DNA from: Cyrtodaria siliqua
Lineage: Eukaryota; Mollusca; Bivalvia; Adapedonta; Hiatellidae
NCBI GenBank assembly: GCA_037043455.1
Contig: JAWPHD010001129.1
Location: 62,001 to 126,000, forward strand
Reading direction: 5' to 3'
DNA: 64,000 bases
Below are positions 13,301-25,085 of this stretch, piece after piece. The position numbers were made by a program, and so were the translations under genes. The notes beneath the pieces were generated by a model. That model saw only the letters and a list, made by a program, of their open reading frames with translations, was not told the DNA's origin and ran no database searches. Within the stretch, counting starts at the first letter, position 1; each line of letters starts with the position of its first letter.

Positions 13301-16300
13301 TTTTTCAATAAAATAAAAAGGAGTCGGGGGTGTTTTCAGAGGGTCGGTCGGGTTAAAGTAAACTCAGGTATAATTTTATTTGGCCTTACCAGTATGTATA
13401 ATATGTTTGACAAGCCTATAAAGCAAATGATCACTTTTTCAGTTGAATGACTTATGAATTCATTAAACCTGAGTATATCCAACATTTAAACTACACTTGA
13501 GCTCCCTATAATATATATATCTGTGCCAGTGGACATGGTAGACGCTTAGGGATCACTTTAAGCTCTGTCAGCTCTCATGTAAGGTCCTCTATTACCTATC
13601 TTCACGAAATACACATGTTCGTCTTGCTCTATGAAAATATATATAAAGTTCTTCCTTAGCAATTATTCAATGCTATTGACATGTCCAATAACTATGAATT
13701 TTATTTTGACAAAGTTGTGGTTAGAGCATAATAGTATGTATATTGAATATGAAAATGAAACGCATTACGTATTTGAATAGACTTCTATAGTCTTCCAGAC
13801 CGCCTCCAATCCATTTAAAATAAATCAGGAATGATAAATGTCCTTGCTGACAAAAGCACATGACAGACTTGTGTGTTATAATACATGATGCTGTTTTTCA
13901 TGCTTTTCTCATTTTGGCGACCATCTTAAAATGTTAAGTACGTTAGAAAATTAAAAAATAGAAGAAGTTGCACAGTAGCCGATTTATAAGTTTAATATAG
14001 TGAGGCCAAACAAAAAAATAGGTGTGTTTCCTATTGCATGCTCCAAAAAAATAGGGTCGGTAGGTAGGCATTTTCTTTTCTTTTTTTTTTCTTTTTTTTC
14101 TTTTTTTTTCTTTTTTTTTTGGATATTGTGAGATTATACATGTATTTATCTCATAAACCCCATTCAAGTTGATGATACAGCTGAAAATTTCTCTGTGATG
14201 TCAGTTTACCTCGATATATTGTGATAAATCATTGTTCAGAACAAATATTTTTTTATTCTTTTCATAAAAAGTTTTAGGGTCGACCTTAAAAATAGGGTCG
14301 GTCGGGCATTTTTTTTTGGCCTAATATATATCAGTAAATATATAATGTTAATAGCTCTTATTTATCCCATGTTGAAACGACACACACGCTAGACCACGAG
14401 CCAATTTATGCTTTAATTGAATTGAATGTTGTTTAACGGCTCATCAACACAGTATAGGTTATTTAGAGCCGCCCCAGAGAGAGGGGAAGGAATACATAGA
14501 AATCTGGGAACCTGCCCTACTCTTGTTATCGAATAGATTCCTATGGTTCTTTAACGTGCTCGGAGGATAAACCGATACACGGGACCGCCCGGTTTACGAC
14601 CCCATCCAACGGGCGAGACTAAGGGATTGTGTCTTGGTCATCGCTAACCCGGCCGAATCCGAATTTTATTATAAAAAAAAATTCTACAAAAGGATACTTA
14701 GTTTGGGGTTATTACCCTCGCGAGCCTATCTACCCTATAGACTGCAGGGTTCTGCCCATCCCTTACTGATTGGTACTAATATAGTTTCATAAAATATGGT
14801 AGGTGTCATTGGCGTAGCTCTGCGTAAGCACCGTACGCCCGACCCTACGCCTAACTCGGAAATCGAAAATGTAAAAAGTCCAAAAATGCAATTACAATGG
14901 AGAAGGTAATTGCGGTGTGGGGGCAATGGAGGAGGTATTGGCGGTGTTGGGGTTTGTGTGTGTGTGGGGGTGGGTGGGGGTGGGGGGGGGTATTTTCAGG
15001 TACATGTGTGTACTTACCTTTATCTACCGTTTTATAACTCTGAAATATACGTCAGAACGCGCATTGTAACATCAAAAAAACAAAATACGTTAGCATGACC
15101 CCGAACCCCACTAGTGAGGACGGGAGGGACCCCAAACCCCACTAAGATGAGTTAAACTGTGTATGTGGTTGCGTGGGGGGGAGGGGCGGGGGATGCAGCA
15201 GGGTACACATACATGTAAGTGGTCGATTGCCAATCATGTGTTCTTGGTATCTCAGTTGTAAAGGCGCTGGCACGGTTTAATACACAGATTGTTTCAAAGA
15301 TGCTATTTCACAGACTTTCAAAAAAGAGGCCTCGGTTACACAGTGGAAAAGGCGTGGAACCTAAGGAGCTGGAGCCCTGGTGATGGCATGTCTAATGGGA
15401 CTATTCACCCATCTTACTTCCCTCTGCGGTTGCTGTTTAAATCAATAAAGCCCTAGTTCATATTATATTTGCGTCGACATTCCAAATGGCCATTAAAATA
15501 CATTTAAAATCATAGTTCGCATTCTAGATTAATTCTGTCCATTTAAAAAAAATGTGCTGGGTGGGGGTGGGGCGGGGATGGATGGGTCGAAAGGATAATA
15601 GCCAATGGTACTTTTTTTAAAGGACTCTTCGACCAAAATGAATAAATAAAAACACACGTCCTTTCGAAGATTTAAAAAATTGTCCGCGTACACCTTTTCA
15701 CCCTGTGATTATACTAGTACAAGCATTGTGACGTCACAATTCTGTGTTGGAATGTGGTCTTCGGGGAAACACAGTATTGAATTTTTTGCAATATTTTCAA
15801 TAACAATCGAATTTAAAATATATCATGTTAGCATAAATATTGTGTCTCTTATCGACTGTCTGTTCACTACAATATATCAGATAATTTCAGAATTTATCAC
15901 ACACAGAGCAAACGTTTTTTTGGGTAGAAAAAAGTACTTTTTTCAAATTCGCTTGAAAATTCACATACTGCCAGAGGAAGGATTAAACTCATCGTTCATG
16001 TTCTTGTATTTTTTCTCGCTGTTAAAATCTTCATACAAATCGAGATACAAAATAAAAAAATTGAAGTCGATCGATAAACAGCTGACATTTTGCTCTTTCG
16101 CGTGTTTGTTGACTGAAATAATTTTCACAATAACACAACATAGACCTAACTTTATTTTTTAAAAGGAGGCGATGAAAATGATGGTTATTTTATAAGGAAA
16201 TGGCTTGTATAAATTATGTTTTAATTGTAGTGATAAAAATATGATTCTGAAAGTTTTTTGTATGAAGCACACGGTTGAAGAGAGTCTCACTTTTCTGTGT

Positions 16301-18915
16301 GTAATTTTATGAACGGTCATGAAACGTTTTTTTTGGGTAGAGAAAAGTACTGTTTCCAAAATTTGATGAAATTTTACAGGCCTGTAGAGGAAGACTTTTT
16401 CTTGACTTTAATGCTTTCGTCTTTTTTCTCGCTATAAGAACAAACTGTAATTATCAATTTGATTAAAAGCTAAAATTTCACATAAATTTTCGAAACGGTC
16501 GGTAATTTGTAAAAGCCTAGAAATCGTATTTTTAATAAAAAAAGAATCGACCAAACATGTAAAAACTTAAAATTCATTCTGTAACAAACGAATTGATGCA
16601 TTTTTTTGTGTATCATCATTGTACATTGTCAGTTGAATACAGTTTACATCACTGGTGTCATTTTGACCGCCATCCTGAAATCTGCTCAAACGCAGTTTGT
16701 TTACGTTTTTTGCGCGTGACGTTTTCAAGTAAATATCCCTCCGCGGCGGCTTGGCGCTCCCACTGTAGATGTTATAATATTCAACATGGCAATGCTATTC
16801 AAAGTAAACGTAGATTTAAAGCCGAACAGGAAACAGTCAACCAAAAAGACGCATAGAAACAAACAACACTGACAAAGATGAATAAAATGCAAGATATGGC
16901 ATCACAAATAAAAATTTGAGATCGGATCACCATCTATTGCCTGTATATTCATGGGCTAAACAAGTACTTTTAGGAACTGATCCCCTTTTTAGTATTTATT
17001 AACATATCGGTAAGTATTCACTACACGTTTTAAATGTACAAACGTTACGGACCGATATGTCCAATTTGCAATCCGTTCGTAAATCAACACATTGATGCTA
17101 ATATAGTTGTGACACTTGGGACTTACGTAAACGCACCGTATAACCGGCAATCGCAAAGTCGGATATAGTTTAAAATCGGTTCCTATTTTGACACAATGAC
17201 TTTGCGATTGCCTGTTATACGGTGGTAAACTTGACTTTTATAAAAAAATAATTGTGGAACATAATTTTGAAAATCAAGTTTTTAAAATCCCGCTGTCCAC
17301 TCTGTAATTCAATGATAGATGTACTAGTAATACTTAAACACTTGCAAGTGTTGTGTACACATAAAATTGATTTAAGCTAACCTGTGGACCATATTTCCTA
17401 CTGACCGTTCCAAGTCGGTAACCCTGTCTTCACCACGCTTTCTGTTATGTAGTGTATTATTATTATATAGTAAATTTGATCTTTGTTTGTTCTACGGTGC
17501 CGGTTACGATGTATATAACTATTTACTTTTAGTTGAAGGATAATAGGTTTGATAAACATTATATGCATTTAGATAGTTATGGATGCGTATTCTCAAACTA
17601 AACACAATAAATTGTCTCACGTAACTCATTCACTTTTATTATTTATACGCTTAGTTGTTTAATCAATATAGTTTATGTTTGTCTCCTCTTTGCCAGTGTA
17701 TATACATCTAGATAATATATATAACAAATATGTATATTGTATTTGTAGACTTATGTAAATATTGAAATATGAATAACTGTACGTTTTTTTCAGGGTCAGG
17801 CTCCACGTATGTGAGATGGGGTCGAACAGATTGCCCTGGAAATGACTCGGAATTGGTATATAAAGGTACTAAATTCCGTATAACAAACTTTAAACTTTCT
17901 TTACTGGCATAATTTAAAAAAAGCGTCCTTTCCAAGTTTACATATGGAGGAGTATACTGGACTGATAACTTTTACAGGAGAGTTTTTTAAACTTTGATTG
18001 GTGTCATCCATTACACTTGCTTTTTTTTGGTCGGCTGTGGGTGGGTGGGTTGAGGGATGGACGGAGCATTTACTATAGAGAGTAAATTCCCACTCTTCTT
18101 CGACATCTCAGACTGTGTTCATCACACCTGCAACAACAATAAACATTATTCTGAGCAATTATTAAGCATAAAAACCCACTACTACATTTTATTGCACAAG
18201 GCGTATACTATACCGTGAATTTCAAGGTAGCAAACTGTGTATTGAGACTTTATAGGATGTGTAAGCCAGTGGGAAAAAACAGAGGGATAAGATGGCATGA
18301 AGTGTGTAAGGGTGAAGACGGAGTAAAACACTACAGATCTAAAGTTAATAAATATAGCTTGGTAAAGTTGCATGACAGCTATGACTTTATGCAAAAAGTG
18401 TCTAGTTGTTTGTGCGGTATATAACCATCCTTTTAACTACCACACATTTCGTTTCTATATCAGGGTACGCTGGAGGCTCTCATTATACGTACACTGGCGC
18501 TGCTGCCAACTATCTGTGTCTGACTGAGGAACCCATTTATGGACATGTTAAAAGTGTAATACAGGCGGGTGCCTTTGTATATGGTGCGGAATACAAGATT
18601 GACCAAGTCTTCGATCATAACGTTCCGTGCGCCGTCTGCCGGACAACTCGGTCAAGCGTTCTGATGATTCCTGGCAGTAACGTGTGTACTGTGGGTTGGA
18701 CTTTGGAGTACAAGGGCTATTTGACGGCCGGGAATTCGAACCACGCTGCTGCGTCCGAGTTTGTCTGCCTTGATGACGACCTAGTAACAATTCCGGGCGG
18801 TTATGTCAAGCAAGATGGCAAGCTCTTTTATTTTACTGAAGGAATGTGTGGATCGCTCCCATGCCCACCGTATACGAATGGCCAAAAGTTGACATGTGCT
18901 GTATGTACTAAATAG
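7218..18915 (+). CDS. Secreted short-chain collagen C4-like protein (four exons)
   Basis: Joining exons 7218-7341, 7694-7792, 17794-17865 and 18464-18915 gives one open frame of 747 nt (248 residues and a stop); all three introns are GT..AG and phase 1. Residues 1-19 form a signal peptide (hydrophobic core VVCGLIAVFVVM, small residues at PSAS). Exon 2 is a short coiled coil (heptads around EMELVAEIQQLKATVSTL). Exons 3-4 form a Cys-rich domain with WGRTDCPGND, YLCLTEEP, APCAVCRT-type (here VPCAVCRT), GWTLEYKGYL, CGSLPCPPYTNG and a final CAVC motif, as in the non-collagenous C-terminal domain of sponge short-chain collagen C4 and many mollusc paralogues. No Gly-X-Y repeat is visible. The protein should be extracellular and oligomeric; its role (matrix, mucus or immune recognition) is not shown. 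An in-frame ATG at 7197 would add seven residues. A polyA signal follows at 18934. Confidence 0.85.
7694..7792 (+). CDS. C4-like gene, exon 2 (coiled coil)
   Basis: Ninety-nine bases, phase 1 at both ends, so it can be skipped without a frameshift. The acceptor is tandem (TAGTAG, 7688-7693): using the first AG adds one codon. The encoded 33 residues have hydrophobic heptad spacing and would drive oligomerisation. Donor G|GTAGAT. Confidence 0.75.
8180..8440. repeat. Palindrome-rich AT repeat
   Basis: Many short palindromes built from CATATG and TCATATGA-type words (for example 8204-8232, 8258-8276, 8384-8412) are packed into about 260 bp. It looks like a small foldback or MITE relic, with no coding capacity. 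Confidence 0.4.
9290..9960. repeat. C/T-rich dispersed repeat with spurious open frames
   Basis: Repeated 'ttccccttgttcccc'-like words and long C/T runs leave open frames on both strands (131 and 149 codons forward). Composition is low-complexity, no domain is visible and the frames overlap one another, so I do not call a gene. Confidence 0.4.
10047..10590 (+). repeat. Near-identical 272-bp tandem duplication
   Basis: Copy 1 is about 10047-10318 and copy 2 about 10319-10590. They differ at very few positions (for example gtctGtggag versus gtctTtggag), so the duplication is recent or maintained by conversion. It lies inside intron 2 of the C4-like gene. Confidence 0.85.
11695..11800 (+). mobile_element. 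SINE 3' fragment
   Basis: Matches 30280-30360 through 'ggtttcctcccacat', the 'gcgctgtcatcc' block and the following 'gccaayga' segment. The tRNA-like head is missing. Confidence 0.55.
13245..13310. repeat. Poly-T low-complexity tract
   Basis: Long T runs interrupted by single A or C bases. A related T/C-rich tract lies at 14070-14120, next to the dispersed word 'aatagggtcggtaggtaggc', which also occurs near 12205 and, in variant form, near 14290. Confidence 0.7.
14411..14670 (-). mobile_element. tRNA-type SINE body, reverse orientation
   Basis: Reverse complement of the SINE body at 35772-35986, with the same order of blocks: 'ttaacggctcatcaacac', 'ggttatttagagccg', 'agagagaggggaagg', 'cctatggttc', 'ccgatacacgggaccgcc'. 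A tRNA-like head is not clear in this copy. Confidence 0.75.
14926..14996 (+). repeat. G-rich / TG tract, potential G-quadruplex
   Basis: Several runs of four or more G within 40 bases around 14960-14991, preceded by a short TG microsatellite. It is located in intron 2. Confidence 0.55.
15600..16500. repeat. Repeat with two related ~420-bp units
   Basis: The block around 15908-15985 (ttttttgggtagaaaaaagtac, then 'ccagaggaag') recurs at 16325-16400 in diverged form. A 160-codon open frame at 15680-16162 spans unit 1 only. It is Phe/Ile/Lys-rich without a recognisable domain, so I treat it as repeat-derived. Confidence 0.5.
17135..17223. repeat. 26-bp inverted repeat with 37-bp loop
   Basis: Left arm 17135-17160 and right arm 17198-17223 are reverse complements with one mismatch. 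No open frame lies between them. It could be a small MITE or a hairpin in the intron RNA. Confidence 0.75.
17794..17865 (+). CDS. C4-like gene, exon 3
   Basis: Seventy-two bases, phase 1 to phase 1, after a strong pyrimidine tract and CAG (17791-17793), ending at G|GTACTA. It encodes the start of the Cys-rich domain, with TYVRWGRTDCPGND and LVYKG, a segment strongly conserved in this family. Confidence 0.85.
17866..18463 (+). other. Intron 3 of the C4-like gene
   Basis: 598 bp, GT..AG. Small open frames inside it on both strands show nothing recognisable. Confidence 0.75.
18464..18915 (+). CDS. C4-like gene, terminal exon 4 (Cys-rich domain)
   Basis: Starts after CAG at 18461-18463 and stops with TAG at 18913-18915. 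It encodes most of the C-terminal domain with paired Cys motifs (PCAVC, CGSLPCPPY, CAVC). Base composition is visibly less AT-rich than the surroundings, as expected of real coding sequence. The open frame continues a little upstream of the acceptor, but that extension is intronic. Confidence 0.9.
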
Positions 18916-18933
18916 AATATAACATTATAAAAT

Positions 18934-18939
18934 AATAAA
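18934..18939 (+). terminator. Polyadenylation signal AATAAA of the C4-like gene
   Basis: AATAAA begins 18 bases after the stop codon. A T-rich stretch follows near 18960. Confidence 0.5.
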
Positions 18940-21590
18940 AGCACTTTCAACCAGCAATGCATTTTTATAATATTGTAGTAAAGGCACGCGTGTAATGTAT
19001 TGATAACAAAATACCGTATTCGTTGGTCGATCTTTGCTGATAATATATGTGTTGTGTACTGTTTGTTGAGATACTTGTTCCACCTAAATGATTATATAAG
19101 TATTGACACATATGTCTTTGAAGACGAAACAATGCGATCGCAGTAACATAGTATGAAACTTGAAGAAGGTAACACTGATAATTAGCAACTCACGTGCACG
19201 AAGCTCTTAGGGACGTGATTTTATAAATACAACACTACTAGCTGTGAGAATCATAGTTCCTATTGTGTTTCACCTACCATAGAGCTATGACTCTTCCTTT
19301 AGAGAATGTAGGTATACTATCCGGAACGACTCCATACGCACTTTCCGACGAGTTTTCTGAATACATCACGCAATGCCTGCATAAACAACCGCCTTATTTC
19401 AACAGACTAAATCTTAAATACTACACGTGCATGCATACAACTCACCAAAGAAAAGAAATATCACGTCGATCTAGTAGTTTTTATAGCAACGGTACATTTT
19501 CCAACATGTCCTCTTTTGAATCAATGTTTTCATATCTAACTCTCGTTGTCGTCTGAAATCTCATTCCATATTTGGTAGGTTATTCCCACGCCACGATATA
19601 TCTACTGGTTATCCAGTTTGGAGTTTTTGTGTCATGAGTTGGACGGGGCTAAATTTCCATAAACAAGGTCTGTAAACGAGTATAAAGAAGTATACACACA
19701 AGTATTACATACCTTACTATAAATAGTAACTCATTTTAATAGAAAAACAATGATTATCAGTTATTTTTCAAAATCCATAATCAGCACACTGTGCCATTAT
19801 GGTTTATGGAAAATCGGCACACTGTCAGTTGTAACAGACTTCCTGAACGCGAAGACATCAACGTCATCAAGCAATACAGTGTAGCAGCAGACCGTCAATT
19901 TCCTACGCAAGGTGGCTCAGATGACGACAGCATGACAAAGATAAAAAATAGTTCCCTCCCGAGTACCACTTTGAATAAACCGGAAAATCCGCCATTTTGT
20001 CGGCTTGAAATGATTTTACGTCATTGTCAACACATGCAAGGTTATATATGACGGTCGACTCGGATTTTGTGTATTGGAGGCAGACCACCCTCTTTCCCAG
20101 TGGAACCAGTACTGTACACCTCCCGTCATCCGTATAAAATTGACACTTCCTTTGAAATAATCAAAAACAAAAGTAGAAATCGATATCCTGAGATATAGTC
20201 ATTATTCCCAAATCATCCCCGATTTGACTGATTTTATACGAATGAAACGAATGTGATAACACAAAGAAAATAACAAAAGAACTGTACACTACTTTCAAAT
20301 CGAGCATAAAACATGCAAAAATAGAGCGATTTTGACGCCGACTCTTTCTTTTCAGTCAATTTTGAAAGGCTACCATGATTATGTATCAAGCAAATTCCTA
20401 GTATTCTGTCAACCAGCTATTTCAACAACTTATCAGTTGACCGTATCCATGCTTTAAAATAATAAGCGCGCCCTTGAAATCAACCTATTTTGTATTTTTC
20501 GTAGAACATAGTGACTCAAAGTTCAATGTTGATACAGCTTCAAGGGTTTGTCTCAACGTTATTATTAGATTCGATTATGACGTAAATTACCTAAGGGAAT
20601 TAACTCCGTTATAGTTAAAAAATGACTGTGCGGAAAGTACACAACAGTATCTGTTCGATACTAATTTGTTTTTTCTATTTCCTGGGATATAAAGTTTTTA
20701 TAAACTTAAGTGTCTTTTTAATTTTGATCATGTTTTCAGTTACGTTTGAAATTTGAGATCAGTAGCATAGTAAGATATCCTTTATCTTATAAAAAAGCGT
20801 CGTTAAAAATTTGATTGTGAGGGAAAGCAAACGAACGGATACTGTCGTGGACGTTTACATGTCCATCGTATTGGTTTTGTTTTCTTTCTATTTTCTATGT
20901 CTTTTATAAACTAATGCTTTTTTAAACTATGATCACGTTTTTATTTATGTATGAAATGTGAGATCGTTATCATGGTAAGTTACAGCCATGTTTATAACGG
21001 AACGAACTGTGCTTATAAATCCACTGCAGATGAAAGAAATGTTGAAACATAAAGATTTAGAGTGGGGTGGGTGGGGAGTGGGAGTGGGTGGGTGGGATTG
21101 AGGGAAGGGCCTAGGTTTAAAAGTTGACGTTAAATGGCGCACCAGACCCACAACAAAAGCATATGGCGCCAACAGCAATGAGCATTTAAGTCTCAATCCC
21201 TCATTAACCCACGCCACCAGCCCCACTTTATTTACCACGAGAAATAAAAATGTGCATAATTGGCATAGAATGTGCATACATTAGGAGTTGCAGCACATTC
21301 TGTTGAAACACTCATGTAAAAAAATCAGACTGGGAAAAAGAATTATGAAAATAAGCCTAAAACAAATATTGTTTTACATCCGGCTTCAAAGACAGTATAA
21401 ACAGTATGAAAAGCTCAATTTTATTGTAAAGAGAGTCACACAAGTTTTTTTGTCACCATCGAAACAAAACAGACCCAAATGGAAAAGTGATTGAACGATT
21501 GACCACTCGCTTTTTAACCCCTTCCACCCCAAAAACTCCATAATGAAATTACCTCTTTCCAAGATATATATATCAAAAATACTAATAATG
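18940..21590. other. Intergenic DNA, weak tandem repeat
   Basis: No gene is recognised. Short open frames (for example 19263-19556) lack domain features. About 20690-20780 and 20895-20985 are related units roughly 207 bp apart, both including an 'atgaaat(t)tgagatc'-type word. Confidence 0.45.
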
Positions 21591-21593
21591 CGC

Positions 21594-21830
21594 TTAAGTC
21601 AGTCTCCTTCTCGCCATACCCACCCCTACCCCCATCCCCCACATGCCGCCGCCCCCAACTCCCACCGCTGTTGTTTTTTGTTGGTTGGTGGGTGGTGGAT
21701 TACCACACACTAGCAAGAAACACCATGTTTTTCGGTTGCATCCTAACCCCGTCAAAAGCCTCCCGGGGTCTCCACGCATATTTTGAAACCCATGAATTCC
21801 CATCTTATCATGAAAAAAAAGGTTCATCTA
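21594..21830 (-). repeat. Dispersed repeat with short conserved frame
   Basis: The - strand is open for 77 codons, with a Gly-rich part encoded by a C-rich tract and the stretch GCNRKTWCFLLVCGNPPP. It ends where the next repeat begins. I believe this frame belongs to a widespread bivalve repeat rather than a gene, but that rests on recall. Confidence 0.35.
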
Positions 21831-21879
21831 CAAGGTAGTAATGCTTCTTTTTCATACGCCCCATATCACATTAAAACGT

Positions 21880-22525
21880 GTCAATATGTTTTTACCAGAC
21901 CAGATTTGAAGAAAAGAGAGCCCCTCGCCCAACCACCAAGCCACGCAACGGTTCGTGAACCTGTAAAAAGGGCATTTAGTAGACCGAGTTCGTGAATTTG
22001 CTCCTCGAATATTTATTAAAGTTACACACCACCTACATGACGTAATCGCAAAACCTGGTTCCTTATCTGACTGAACAACTCCGTTTTCACAGACCTAATA
22101 ACAAACAGATAGGAAACAACATTTTATTCAAACCCTACCGCACATTCATTTTTGTTTGCAATTACGTTCCTCTCAATACTAAACATTTTCAGCAAACAAT
22201 GACGTTGAACAATGCAATAATCCCTCAATTTTAAGAGAAAATCCAAAAATTATAGTTTTATTTTTATTTATTATTTTACTTAGAACTGTTTTTGTTTCAT
22301 ATAAAAGTTCTTATTTTGAAAATAAAGAACCATTTTACTATTCATTATAAATCGTTTGAAAACATGACTACCAGAATCAATGCATATTTGCGAGAGAAGG
22401 AACAGCTCAGACGTCACATGACATTTGGTTATTTAACTCCTATCAGTTGGTTATTTATTTCTTCCAACCGACCCTATTTTTAATGCTTCGACCCTAAACT
22501 GTTTGACCTTCCATTCTCCCCGAAT
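21880..22525. repeat. Dispersed repeat, copy 2 (partner of 480-1290)
   Basis: Homologous to 480-1290, with a complete left inverted end at 22091-22116 and with the right end and ~200 bp missing. It ends in the same 'gaccctatttttaatgcttcgaccc' block, which serves as an empty-site reference for the element at 33387. Confidence 0.7.
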
Positions 22526-22549
22526 TTTAGTCGCATCAGTAGTTCTGAA

Positions 22550-23120
22550 GTTATGATCCGGACAAACATGGGACGGATGGAAAAGGTGGCGACTATATGC
22601 TCCATCAAACATTTTGGTGAAAATATAAAGGGGAATAACTCTGCCAAAATGAAAGTCAGTTATTGGACATATGCAGCGACATTCATTGGGTTAACGTGAA
22701 GATATTTGTAAAGTTTCATGAACATAGTTCAACTACTTTTCAAGTTTGAGTTTGGTTAGGTTGTAGGTTTAAGATTTTAGAAAAGGGGCATAGCTCTGTT
22801 ACGACCCTCCTTGTGGTAAAATGAAAATATTTAGGAAGTTTCATGAACATCGGTCGAATAATTATCAAGTTATCGCCAGTTATGTGCCAGACAAGGTCGC
22901 AGGTTCAAGTTTTATGAAAAGAGGCAGAACTATGCCGATATAAAAGTCACAGTTATTGGACATATGTCACGACATTCCTCGAGATAATCTGAATATGTGT
23001 GTGAAGTTTCATGAACATAGGTCACATACTTTTAAAGTTATGGTTAAGGTTAGGTTGCAGGTTAAAGTGCGATGGACGATGGACGATGGACAATGGACAA
23101 AGTAATCCCTAAGTGTCTGC
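22550..23120. repeat. Tandem units of the 'aagtttcatgaacat' repeat
   Basis: Three related units of about 150 bp each contain 'gtttcatgaacat' (near 22715, 22840, 23003). A related reverse-orientation stretch is at about 47990-48190. Confidence 0.55.
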
Positions 23121-23499
23121 GATGATACGCAGGTGACACAAAATGTGGCATAACTGTGCCAGAATAAGTTAGAGGTATTTATTGAAATTAAATACAGGTG
23201 TGAAGTTTCATTCCAATTTATTTTTAGCTGAGTGAGGCAATCTTAAATTTCTGACCAACCTGATTTTTACTTAGAATGAATGTTTTACGGCGCGCCGACA
23301 CATAAATAGGTCATACTGTGCGCAAACATTGATGAAAAATAAAGAAATGAAGAATTAATTAAAAATTAATGTAAATATATAAAGATAAAACTATTTAAAA
23401 AAAATAAGGAATGTTAAGGTGTAATATAAACTATGTATGTAAATCAACAACGGGCATATAAACAAGTAAATATATATAAGAAAACATTATAATGATTTA

Positions 23500-24775
23500 T
23501 GTAGTCTGATCTCATTTAGGAAATCTTAAACAAGACTAAAATCTATAGTATCAAATAACTCTTTCATAGTATTAACATTGTAGTACCTTTGACGCATAGG
23601 ATCAAAGTCTACACATTCCAATAAGATGTGTTTGACCGTTAACGGTGCAAAGCAGGATATACATTCTGGTAATTGCTCACCTTGTAATAAATATGAATGA
23701 GTATAACGTGTATACCCTATTCTGCACCGGGCTAGGACAACTTCCTCTCGACGAATAGGTCTATTAGAAGAACGCCATTCTCCGAGTAATTGAACGGAGT
23801 TTATTGTTAACTGACAAATCCCAAGCGGTTTGCCAAGAGTAACGAATATATGTGTTAATACAACTTTTAAAATCAGTATAAGGTAATTTGGTATTAGATA
23901 TATGTAAATATAATGCTGCCTTAGCAGCACTATCAGTTCTATCATTACCACGTATTCCTACAGCAGAAAATAATAAAATTATCAATTATAAGAGAATTGT
24001 ACTTTTCTAAAAGTTGAAGCACAACTGGGTTATCATGTTTCATATTACCCAGTGCTTGAAGAGATGAAAGGGAATCAGAAAATATTACAAAATGGTCATC
24101 ATCAGATTCCTGAATATAATTTAAGGCAAGTTCAATTGTCTTTAGTTCAGCTGAAAAGATAGAGGCCTTGTCAGGCAGACGGCTCTTTATGCTGTGTTTG
24201 TGAATAACAGCTGCTGCAGCTACCTTATCTCCATCTTTAGAGCCATCTGTGTATATATGTTGTAAGTTACTGTATTTCGATTTAATTTCATTAAATTTGC
24301 TTTGAAAGACAGTAGGGTCTGTACTGGATTTTTTATTATTACAAAGATCAAAAATAATTGCTGGTGTTTCCAAAGTCCACGGTGGAATTTGTGGTATTTT
24401 GTACTTGGCAATCAAATTTAGGTCGATTTCAGTGTCTCTTAATTTTGGTTTAATACGAAGACCAAATGGTCGAATGGCCTTCGGTTTTCGATCAAAAAGA
24501 GGTTCACAACTAGGATTAAAAACATTATCGAAAGTTGGGTTTGAAGGGTTAGACTTTAATTTAATGGCGTATTGAAGAGCTAATTTGTCCCGTCTATGAG
24601 ACAGTGATGGTTCATTAGCTTCAACATATAGACTTTCGGCTGGTGATGTACGAAAGGCACCTAAGGCGAGTCGTAATCCTTGATTATATATAGGGTCGAG
24701 CATCTGCAAGTACGACTTGCGGGTCGATCCATATAATATCGAGCCGTAGTCCAGCTTGGATCTGATAATTTTTAC
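23500..24775 (-). pseudogene. 5'-truncated LINE with RNase H domain
   Basis: The 254-codon frame ending upstream at 24709 contains the end of an RT thumb region (YGSILYGS just before it, then LDPIYNQGLRLALGAFRTSP) followed by a type I RNase H domain: catalytic-type motifs IYTDGSKDG, SAELKTIELAL and FSDSLSSLQAL. A frameshift near 23960-23985 moves the frame to the end of the RNase H domain (GIRGNDRTDSAAKAAL, with the final catalytic Asp position). Another shift leads to the C-terminal tail with a CCHC-like C-x2-C..H-x4-C group near 23610-23660. The RT N-terminus and endonuclease are absent. RNase H points to an I-type LINE. Confidence 0.85.
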
Positions 24776-25019
24776 TTAGAACAAACTAGACATCAAGGGC
24801 AGTATTCCTGTTAGGTTTCATGAACATCCATCTAGTGGTTTTCATTGTCGTGTTTAACAAGTTTTTCCTATATAACCTGTATGTTTATAATCTATTTTAA
24901 GATTGCCGTAGCCATCTGAATTTCAGGTCAGCCTTTACTTTACATAGGACTAAATAAAACCCAAGAGCATCATTTCTGTTATGTTTCATGAACACCCATC
25001 CAGTGGTTTCAGGAGTAGT

Positions 25020-25085
25020 CACAGCCCCCCCCCCCACCCCACCACCACCCACACCCCCTCCCCCACCCTCCTATCCCTTCAGGAG
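25020..25085. repeat. C-rich low-complexity tract
   Basis: A run of C residues broken by A, giving a poly-Pro open frame that should not be read as a gene. It could form an i-motif, or a G-quadruplex on the other strand. Confidence 0.6.

Larger units (their letters stand above)
7793..17793 (+). other. Intron 2 of the C4-like gene, 10.0 kb, repeat-filled
   Basis: No further coding exon in phase 1 that matches the family was found. Contents include palindrome-rich DNA (8180-8440), a C/T-rich repeat (about 9290-9850), a 272-bp tandem duplication (10047-10590), a SINE tail (11695-11800), poly-T tracts (13250-13310, 14080-14120), a reverse SINE (14411-14670), a G-rich tract (14930-14995), a repeat region with ~420-bp periodicity (15600-16500) and a short hairpin (17135-17223). 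Confidence 0.7.

Noticed and set aside
15680..16162. 160-codon + strand open frame
   Set aside because: Lies in a repeat whose second unit (16.3-16.4 kb) is not open; composition is AT-driven and no domain is visible.
18548..18790. 80-codon - strand frame
   Set aside because: Antisense shadow of exon 4 of the C4-like gene.
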